Part shown: one piece after another, positions 50,501 through 62,141 of the stretch
How the letters are laid out: every line of letters starts with the position of its first letter
How positions within the stretch are numbered: the stretch's first letter is position 1
Source of the DNA: Paralvinella palmiformis
Taxonomy: Eukaryota; Annelida; Polychaeta; Terebellida; Alvinellidae
Assembly: GCA_025642065.1 (NCBI GenBank)
Contig: JAODUP010000143.1
Location: 650,001-714,000, forward strand
Reading direction: 5' to 3'
DNA: 64,000 bases
The notes under the pieces: generated by a model
What the model was told of the DNA's origin: nothing
Database searches by the model: none
What the model saw: the letters and a program-made list of their open reading frames with translations, nothing else
Position numbers and translations under genes: made by a program

Positions 50501-53461
50501 TATTATTGTATTTGTCAGAAGTGAGACCTAGAATTTATTTCTGACCCAAGGTCTAATAATGGAATTTTTTAGCAACTAATCGGTGAAGCTAGATAGATAT
50601 ATGTAAATAGATTTTGAGTCGTCCATAATTTAATATCAGCTTTTCCGTATTATCCAATGAAAACTGAATTTGTTGTTGTTGTCAGAATGTAGTGATATGT
50701 CCAGCTGTGGATCACTGACATACTAGTCATATTTAATGTCATATGACTTTATGGTGATCCAAAGGGGCATCTGTACATTATGAAAATGGAACAGCTAAGA
50801 ATAATGCTTGGTTTTTCGGGGAGAATTGCCAAGCTTATTTGGCACAGCCTCTATGTTGGACTGGTTGAGAAAGCTCCTCCCCCACCACTCACAGGGGAGC
50901 AGTACGGAAAGATGGAGCCGAAATACCCTGAGGGTGGTCACTGCCAGAATGTTTTACATTCTCAGGGGATCTTTAACGTCCCCCTTTATTTTTAATAATT
51001 CAGTGGAGACAGCGCCCATTTAACGTGGTCAACCACCCACGATGTAGTGAGCCAGGAAATTAATCTGAAAAAGGTTCAACTGTTGAACCTGTGACCCATA
51101 GCACCAAGTACCGGGTGCTTAACCGCTAGGCCACTGAAGCTCACTGGCTAAGACTAGAACCTTGGCTCTTCATTAATAGGGTGCCAGTAGTTTTATATCT
51201 CAATATTTTATATCTAAGAATGTTTAATAAATAATCACTGAAGCCACAAATTACAATCCATAACACAGAGACACAATACAGCATTGATAATAATAATAAT
51301 AATAAAAACTATTTTTTGAGTATTATAAATCTATCCTTTTCAGGTATTTCAGGGTTAGCTGGTCACATATCAGCCTTGTCTGAGAAAATTTCATGCTATC
51401 TGCTGCAGAACTCTGTCCGTAATCCAGATGAAACATCCATCGATCTGGATCATTTCATAGTTCAGAAAGACCTTTCACTGGTAATCTCACCTGCTATTTT
51501 TTGGAATAAAATGATTATATCTATTTTTAGTTTGTGTGAAATGTATTGTCTTTTATTTAGGTTGTTTCAGATAATTATTTGGAATGAATAATGAGACTGA
51601 AAAATGTGAAATGAGAAAATGATGTATAAGTGGTTCACTTTAAATGTTTTTATTTACACTGTAATTCTAGATAATTTTTTTTAAATATATTGTGTGTGCG
51701 TGTGTGTGTGTGTGTGGACTGTGTATGTGCGTGTGTGGGTGTGTTCATAACATGGCTATAATAATATGAAGAGAATATTATCAACATTATTTTAATTTTG
51801 ACATCTGTAATATAGAACTATTGCATGTCTTGAGTTTGTGTGTATGTCTGATATCTTATTTTGATAAACTAGGTGGTTAATGAACTTCATGGCATGTTAA
51901 GTGTTATTGATGAGAAGACAGAAGATACCGAACAGTGTCCAGAATGGCGACTACAGTTACTGTGTATGATGACGAGTCAGAGAGCATTGTGGGAGGTGTA
52001 CTGGGTCCAGATACTCCGCAGTATGTATACCCAGGTTAGACATTACTTTTAGTATAAAATAGACAGTTGCTTAAATAGATGATAATGATGATGATGATGA
52101 TGATGATGGTGCATTAGTGATATTTTGAATGTTATGCCTTATATTACTGCTCCTAATTTTAGTGCTCGGTGTGGTCCTTAGTGTTGAAAATTGCTCTTTT
52201 GCATCTTATTGAATGTTGTAAATGTTTATCAGCTTGTGTACCTCTGTGTCATTAACCTATACTCACTCACACTCTCATTCAATCACTTACTAACCTTCAT
52301 GCCTTGTTCAGACTAAGAATATTCACTCAGCGGTCTCAAATTCCAGTATGACCTGAGCTTGTCTCATATTTCCCAGCGGGTCTCCCACCAAGCCACAAGT
52401 CCCTGATGTGATCATTACCAAAGCTAAACAAAGCAGTCACTCACTTCTAAAGATGATTAAGTCTATTATCTGAGCTGTTATCTATTTTGACCTTATTTAT
52501 AATTTTTCTGATCATATTTGTATTAATACTGAATGTTTAAAGTGACGGTGAACCGGTCTTTTAAATAGAGGTTACATAAACAAATAACCATCGAGTCATT
52601 AATCAAAGTGTTAGGTGAAGGAAATTGTCTTACGGGTTGGAATATTTTTTCCAAGTGTAACGTAGAACTGTTATGACTGTAACACTTGAAATAGAGCTCT
52701 GAATGTATTTGTGGATGGGCTTTGGGCCAGATATAAAGATATAAAATATAGTGTCGCGGATGATGTTCAGTCAAGGTCAGGGCCGATGTTTGTTTGTGAC
52801 GCTGAACCGAATTGGCTTTCTAATACAATAGCTAAATTTTATCTTAATGCTAATAAAGTGGTTCCAGAACAAACACGTCCACCAACTATCCTTGTGACTC
52901 ATCAAAATCTATTTGGCTGTCTGGATGGCTCCCTGTCTAACAACCTGTTTATGGATGGATTCGTTTATTGTCATCATTCTCAAATTCTGCATTTTTCCTG
53001 CCTCATTTCAGTGGTCCGGCATAAAGGCACCATCGATTAAAACCATAGCAATAACAATGCTGTACGTATTCACCTACCCAGAATTACTGGCTATTCCATC
53101 CATTAAGTATAATGGTCTGCCGATGGATCTTCAGAAGTTACTCAGTTCAGTGCCGACGCCTACCTGCCGACACAAAATGCTATTTACATTGAGGTATGTT
53201 CATTAGCATCATTAATTGTTTTTTTAATCTATATTATGAAATACATCTTCATATTATTTATGTTATAGATTGGTTGCTCTATCTATTCTTTTACAATTAA
53301 TTGATTAATTCTCTGATTGGACCAAATCATACAGAAAATTAATTAAATAAAACCGTCCAACAAAATATGATACGTTTTTTCCATTAACCTATTTTATTCT
53401 GTAGCAGCTTAGTATAATTGCAAAATGTTATACTTCAATAAATACCAAGTTGCTGTATGTA

Positions 53462-53502
<41 letters not shown>

Positions 53503-56500
53503 ATTGTGTGTTATGTGGAGAATAATTTGTTTTATATGCATATTTGTTTCCTAATCAACGGTAAGTTATTTTGCTGTGTGTATCTTAGCATTCAATTTGT
53601 GGGTAACTAGTTTCATATGACCAATTTTTGACCAACCACAGTTCAAATTTTAACTAACCGGCTTCACCCGTGATGCAATACTAAAATCTGATCCATGACC
53701 GTCCAGCCAACAGAGGTCATATTTAAACTAACCGACTAAAGCAATTGGCTGCAACTGCATCTCAAAACATCTGCTCGACCAGCCAAAGTACACGGTAAAC
53801 AGACAGGTACACAGGTACACAGACAGGTATAAACAGACAGGTACACAGGTACACAGACAGGTATTAACAGACAGGTACACAGACAGGTATTAACAGATCG
53901 GTATAAGAAATCCAGGAATACTAAGAATTAGGTCTATTCTCACATTTTGGTCATGTTTAGAATTCCACTGATTTTGATGAGCTTTATACCAAGATAGGAA
54001 TCTGGTGTGTGTGATGCAAAAAATAGTCCAATCACCGAATCCTTTGAATATTATGTATTTGAATATTCTCTGTTCCTGTGATACCTTGTTGGTTTTGTTT
54101 TGGGAGTTTGTAATAGGACAGAAAGATGGGAATCCATAGTTTTCAATAACTGAGAGCATAAATAATAAACGCCTTAAGATCTAGTCAACAAACGTGGCCA
54201 AAGTTTGAGAACTTACAGATATCTTTATTTGCCGATTCATGTTTAATAGCGAGGAGTAATCAAGATTTAAACATAATTCTAGGATAAGGTGTTTATTTGT
54301 AGCAAGCGAACTTTCACTGAAAACAAACTAACAACGAAACTATCCACTATGACTGGGGCTGTTATTCTGAGAAATATCTGATGTTACTCATTATCATGTT
54401 TAGCGGGTTGTCCGAGGGATCTGTAATTTTTGTTAATTAAACTAACATCTTTGAAAATTGCAGCTCCATATCTAATGATATATTCTATTTCCAATCCGCC
54501 TAGAATCATGATTATGAAAATCATGCATATAATAGAATTTAACCCAATTTTGACTGCTATAATAATTCCATTGAAACTTAGTATAATTGCAAAGGCCTTG
54601 ATTTCATGTTTTCCAGACCATTTATTGGCAGTATTTCCCACTTTCTAAACATTTTCACCAAACGCTCCATCCCCATTAGCCTAGTTCTAAATCTTAAATT
54701 CCATTTTGGGAATGAAATATGAGTTACTTATTCATAAAAATTCTGGAATAGAACATGCCAGATTTGTGAGTGGTTTATATTTCCAGGTTCTGCTACTATT
54801 ATTTACATACAGCCTTGATGCAGTTCTTTGATGTTGGACTTTATCACACCGAAAAGAAGCAAGCCTCTATACCACATGAAATAGTTTCCATGGTAACAAA
54901 CACACTGAACTAATTGTTCCACTGATACTCATTATTATCATTGTTATTGGTGTTGATTATTGTTTGTTTGTTTGTTTGTTAATTATGTGATAGTTGTTTA
55001 ACTTATTTTTCATGTAGATCATGCTAACTGCTTATGGCCGTAATCCTTTGCTATAGTACGCTAATTGTTTTCTCAGCAATTTCTAAGCCTTTTGATCTGA
55101 TTCATGATTTTTTAAACTGTTGACAGTGTTCCAACACTTCCCCAGCTTTCATTGTGATACATACCATAAAGTGTTTTCATCGTAAGATAGTTTCTTCAGT
55201 GAATAATCAATTACAGTCAAACATGCTCAAAATGCCACCTGTCTTGAACTAAGTGGAAGCGCCACCTGCTTTAAAATGCCACTTTTCCCAAGTCTCGATG
55301 CAAGTCCCATTCAAACTGACCTGCTTAGTGTCAACACCTGCTCAACAGTGCCAGCCGCCACACTGCCACAATCTCAGCAACCAATATTACCTGTTAAATA
55401 ACATGCCAGTTGCATTAATTTTATGGATAAATTACAGGCATGAGTGAGAGCTAGTTGTCATTGGCCAACCATCACTAACATACTGACCAATGATAGCTCT
55501 TCTCCAGTTATGCCTCCAATGGTGTGTATATGGTGTTTTGTGCTGATGATATCTTAGCTAGTCAGTAGTGTGAAGTACTATTTGTATTGATTTGTAATTA
55601 ACAGCCTTTCAGTAAAGGCAATTGCTTCTTGAACAGCTCACATAGGAGATCTGATACTGACAATTATTAACATTAAAGGAAAATCTGTGAATGACTGAAA
55701 ACTGTTTTATTTTAAAAATTGTAATCTCTACAAATATTTGGGATATAAACTGTCAGAATATTTCTTAATTAATCAACCAAGGGTCTACCCAAAATTTCAA
55801 CAAGTACAAGTTAATTAATTACATGATACTTTTGATATTCCAACGTGCACTCTATTCCTGACATGTTATACTCTGTGATTGTAAGAAATGGTTATTGTGT
55901 GTGGATTCCAAGATGTTTCGTAAATCTCTCAAAATCTTGGCTTTTGAACAGAGTGATGGCTTTGGAGATGTATGATAAAAACCTCAGTTCTCTCACAGTT
56001 TGAGATACATTTGTTGTGAGTAAAGACCAAATACACAAACATATAAAGCATAAGACTGAAGTGTTGGAGAAATATAGTGGAGATGTACTCAGTCATGAAG
56101 AAAAGGAAAATAAATTCCTTTTTTATGCAATTAGATATATTTGCAAATGCATACGAAGTATGTGTATGTACATATTTGTATGTATACATAAATGTCTGAA
56201 TATAAATAAATAGTATTTGTATTGTTCTGTCACTGGAAGTTCCACCTTTTGTTAGGTGCCTGGGTTCCACCTGTCTGGAAGCACCACTTTTGGTCAGTGC
56301 TTGCTTCTGGCATTTCGAGTAGATTTGACTGTACTTCTGCCTGGTTCTTATTTTTAAATGACTATGCTGAAGCATGGGGAAAGTGAAATTAGAAAAAAAT
56401 TATGGTAAAAATGTATCATATATATCATAAAACATGTTTTGATACTATAAAACACGACATGGACCTCCTTAGAGCATTTAAACTCACTGTTATTTCAAGG

Positions 56501-59500
56501 ATTAGAGTTGGCCTCCTGTCTTACTGTTTGCATGTCAACAAGTCATTAATTGATGCCAAATGATGTGTTTGTGTTGATATATTATAAACCCTAATCACTC
56601 AGAATAGATAATGATGGTTAATTGCTACAGAAGAGAGGTAAGATTTCTCTTAATGAGATCAGATTTAGATTCCTTCAGTTCATATGTTGACGTGAAACTT
56701 GGTAGCTTATTAGTAATGTGGTAGACCAAAAATTAGGGGTCTCTTGATTTGAATCCACCAACCAACTACAGGCACAGTGGTTAGAGTAATGTGCTGCAAA
56801 CATTCTGGTCATTGGTTTGAATCCAGGTTATGTTTGTCTCTGTGGGATTTGTGACACTTAGCAGATGCTCCTTGGCCCTATGTCACAAGTGTAACCCATG
56901 CAAAGCTAAACAACTCAACTGATATAATTGCTGGTAGACTCTGCCATGAATTATTGCCTTGAGGGCCAGCTAAAAGGGTTATACTACCTGGTTGGTTGAT
57001 GATTGCACCATATTGTACAGGAGCCTAAAGAAAACACTTAGCCCCAACTGGTATATATACAATATTGTATGATAACATCTAAGAGTAGTTGTCATAAAAT
57101 TGGAACACATAAAAACAGTTATCAAGTTATCAAATATTAATCTTCCCGACTGACCTTAGCTATCCATGTTAATAACTGCCATAAAATATTTTTGAATTAA
57201 AAAATTAAGTGGTAAATTAATTTGTGGATTTAATTTGTTTTGTACGATTCCAATTCAAAATTTTCCAATTCAAATTTTCCAAATAATCAATTCAAATTTT
57301 GGAATTGGAATTGACCATAAATTCCAGAATTGAATTGACCCCATGTCTGGTTTTTACACTGCAGTTCGCTTACCTAACTCGGAGGTTGATAACATCATTA
57401 ACTCAGCCAACATGTATGCCTCCAGCTTATTTGCCTGAAATAGAATTGATGTGGCCAGGAGGTGTGCAGAAAATAATTCACTTGTATAAGATGGATTCTT
57501 TACGAATATTGTTGACGGAACACTCGGTAGGAGCTTATGAATGTTATTAGTTTGTCATAGACTAAACATATATCATGATGTTTGTGAATGGTGAATTTAT
57601 GTGGTCTTTTATGTTCTTCTTGGTATGGTAGATAAACTGGGCTGTTGTGTGTGTGTCTTTCTCTCTTTGTGTGTGTGTGCATGTGTGTGTGTGTGTTAAT
57701 ATTAAATTGTCGGATGATGTAAAAAAAAGAAATATGTAAAATGTTTGGTTTAAAAAAAATAAAACCTGTCTATCTTTCATTTCTGATCTGATCCTGATAC
57801 CAACAATAAAACTAAATAAATTATGTTGAAACTACATCTATATAATGTGAAAATACAGATCTATTATATTTACACATATTATGATGATTCCGTTAGTTTA
57901 ATATATACATTGTTATGTGAAATTCTTTTAAATGAAACACCTAATTTATTGCTAAATCCATAGTTATTTCTATACATTATATTATAACAGTTAAATATGA
58001 TCAGTCCTTTACTCTCTGTCTCAGATTTTGCTACCCGATAAATATGTAGATCTAGACTGTTACACTGGTCACATGTCTGTCCAGTTGACGTATATCCTAC
58101 AGGACACTTATTTATTTGTGCACATATGACTTAGGATAAATTGTGTTTATGTACAGTACAACCTGTTGGGTTAGACTGGAATAAATCACAAATAAATAAT
58201 ATGCATTAACTTTACCAAGCATTTCTTTTTAGCTTTCCCTGAAAGACTGGGTCAAACTAGAACTGGGTGTGTGTCAAGGATCCGATTTCCTGAAACCTCA
58301 AGAAAGGTAAGATTATATTCCTACCCATCTTCATTAGACATTGTTTACACTTGACAAAATTAACTCTGTCTAACTGTGTTTGTGTATCTCTAAGGAAACA
58401 TTGTTTGTTGTTAGGAGGCAGAACTAGTGAACAAACAGACGCAACTTTACTAGCCTTCCTCAGGGATTATCAATCCTGAAATAATACGAGCTAGACTAAT
58501 GTTTATGGTTAATGTCGGCCACAATTCATATAATAAATAACTATCATGGGAGACGTCATGTGGTACCTCACTCCTTCGAGGTTCTTATCAAAATGTTTAC
58601 AAGTGTGTGGATTAATGAACTAGCTGACTGCTCCATCACTAGTGTATGCGTATCATTTTTGCTTTCTTCACGATTCGGGTCCATTATACTGTGGTAGATT
58701 TATTGATAAGCGGTGTCTTATTTCTAATTAGATCATATTTTCTGGATCTATCACTACCTAGGCAAACCTACCTGGATTCAACTATATACTGTCACTATCT
58801 GCCTGATCCAGTATCCGATGGTGGTTGTGGTGGAGATTTGTTTCTCTGTTTATCGACAGTCTGTTCCGTCTTACTGGATACTGAACAGCAATTTGTTGGG
58901 TATGTATGGAGTAATTATATATGACTCTTATCAATGAGTATTTTTTTGGTAATAGTAGTATCAGCGACAGTGGTAGTAGTAGTGGTAGTAGTAGTAGTAG
59001 CAATATAAATAATAATAATAATTAAAATATACAAAATATGTATGGTGTTATTTCTGTAACACTCTATAACTCATTATTAATATTATGCACCAGAACAACT
59101 AACACCTTTTCCAATATGCAAACACTGAACCTTTATGTATATAATTTAAGGTATGATACTCAACAAACAATATATAACATTGTTATATCCTATATACACT
59201 CAACTATGTTGGGATTCTACATGGCCAAGCTGGTAATACAGTTAACTAATAGTAAACCAGAATCGAAGTTTTGTTATCCAATTCCTGGCTTTTATCCAAA
59301 GGGTGCTTTGTCATTTATTGCTCAATATTTTCAAAGATTTCTTACGTTTAACCTACCACATTTGGGGGAAAAGGCTGCAGATTCACAAAGCTTACATTTA
59401 TATCTCGGTACAATGAATCTTAAAAATAGTTGACTATTTCAAAAAACAAATTCATCTACTATTATCAATCCACAGTCACATTTATCCATATAATTACGGA

Positions 59501-62022
59501 CGTATATTTAATTAATTCTGGTTTCTTTTCAACAGAGTTGAGCCAAAGAGTAGCATCTGTAATTGTATTCCTTCACAGAGTGTCACCGCAAGAAGTAGAT
59601 CTGTCATTCTCTTACTTATTCAGGTTCTGGTCATATATTTCTGTTTCAGAAAATAAAAATTAAATTAAAAGCTTAATACTACAGTATTGCTGACAATTTA
59701 CTGGCAATGGGACCCATCAGTTATCGTGTATGATGTAATTTTTGTATTTCATTTGTAATATCGTATTCAAATAACCATTACACAAGGCCATTAATCAGAA
59801 TATTATTCAGTTTGTTTTTGTTGGCCAAATAATAGTTATTTGATAAGTAATATATATAATATATAATTTATTTTGTAACAACAAAGTATATTCAATGCTG
59901 TACAATTATTTTCAGCAGTAATAATACTTAATGCTTCAGTACGATGAACTAATTATTTTATCATAAATAGTTTCTTTAAGAAATAGTTTTATTTTTTCTA
60001 TCAGAGAATGGCTTCAATAATAACCATGCAGAATATTACTATGGCATCATCACCATGGTTACCAGACTTTATCCATCAGATGCGTTCAGCTAGCAGTGAT
60101 ACATTAGATTGTTCAGCTGATGGTGTTTTTAACAGGTTCAGGTAGGCTTGTTTAGTTGTTAATTAAATCTTATTTTATGTTACTTTATGGTGAAACTTGT
60201 GTATGTTACTGATTCCTCTGTATAAACATGATTCACTGAAACCTTGTATTCTTCAGTTTGGTGCAGAATTTACCATCTTACCTGTTGCTGAGTAACAGTC
60301 CAAAGCATCTTTCAAAACAGCCTACAGAGGGAGCCATGGAACTAATCGCCTTGATCAATGATCAATGGGTTAGTGATTGGAATGGTGTGTTTGTGTGTTT
60401 TAGCTGTGTATGATAAGGCACAGGCACAGAGAACCTCAAACCGTGAATTCAAACTCTGGACGTTTCTTCAGGGGACTGAATCCAGAGTGGCGACTTTTCT
60501 TGCTGAGACATGTGTAATGTCTCACCAGTCCCTAAGCCGCCAAGCAAAATACAAATTACCTACAGCCGTGGAGTTTGGGAGTAAAAACCCAAGTCAGATC
60601 ACGGCAGTAGTGAGAATGTTTAGCTTGTGTATGTGTGCGTGCATATCTCATATATAATAAATATTGCAATGATACTGATGATGTGTTTCGTCTAAACATT
60701 AAAGCACAGTATTAAGTTGAAATAGTTAGTAAAGAAACAGTAAACAATAAGAGGTATTTATATTATTTACAATTTTACCATTAGCAACATTAGAAACTTT
60801 TATTGTATCTTGGTGACAAATTCTGATTTCAGAAGCATCAAATAACTAATGGTATAGTTTTATCATTAGAATGTACAGCACACCTTCTACAGGTAGGAGG
60901 CATTATCACACATTTTATTATTTTGAAAGTACACTTTTTATCTAAATAAATAATTATCATAGTTATCACTATACATGTATTATCATTCTTGTTACAATAA
61001 TTTACATAGCAATTAATTGACCATAGACCATAGTTTCATTTGATATGCAGTGAATCAGACAAATCTAGGTTTGGTTTTAACATAGGAGTACTTGTGAATG
61101 ATGTATAGAGGGAGATTTTGGCGATCAATTATGATTGTCGTGATTCATCTCGGTGACTGTGTAATCTACAGAGTAGCATATTATTATTTTTGATATGTTA
61201 TTATTTTTTAATGTGACACATTATTATAAATGTGTAATAAATAACTGAAGTCATGTTAAGAATAGTGATATCTAATTATTATTATTATTATATAAAAAGA
61301 AAACATTATAATGGGAGGTAATTTGTTTGGATGACATAAAGGATGACATATTCTGGCTTAGCAAGACAATGGTAATACATCAATCAATTGTATCTGGTGA
61401 CAGGATATGTTGTTGTTTTTTTTTTCTCCATTTTATCGAAGTAGCAATGTTTACTTGTATTATTACTAGGGTTTGTTATGCCTGTGTCCTGAGAACTCCA
61501 CCTTGACTGGTTACATATTAGAACAGTGTCCCTGTGTCTTGGTCGCCATATTGGTAGGTACAGCCTTGATGTTGATTGATGATCACCAGGTGTCTTAAGA
61601 TAGTTATTTGTTATGCTGCAGTTATAACTATCTACCACACAGCAATAGGTGCTATTGTGAGTGTCTTCCTTATTAAAACTCTGTACTGAAGGACGATCAA
61701 GAGAATCTATAGGTACTTAGACTGTTCTTTGTAGTCTTCGAAGACGGCTTATTATTTAGTGATATGTATTTACAGATATCATCAGATTATTACTTAGGAC
61801 ACTGAGAGACAAAGTGATGATGTTTTTTAGTATTATAGGATTAGAATCTACCTAAAACTTACATCTCTCCCTCAACACACATGCAGAAACACACACACAC
61901 ATACAATGATACATCATTCCGAGCACAGAGGAAGATGCATTTTTAAGATGTTGCTGAAAACACATTTGTTCTTCAGCCATTTTGATGTTTAATTTCTTTC
62001 TTTTTTTCTTTTTCTTAGTCAG

Positions 62023-62057
<35 letters not shown>

Positions 62058-62110
62058 AATTTAGCTTTATACATATATTGTTATGAAATAATCGTATTAT
62101 ATTTGTTATA

Positions 62111-62141
<31 letters not shown>

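Noticed and set aside
54384..54648. Overlapping 72- and 85-codon frames on both strands
   Set aside because: Hydrophobic Ile-rich translations of AT-rich intron, with no similarity or splice support.
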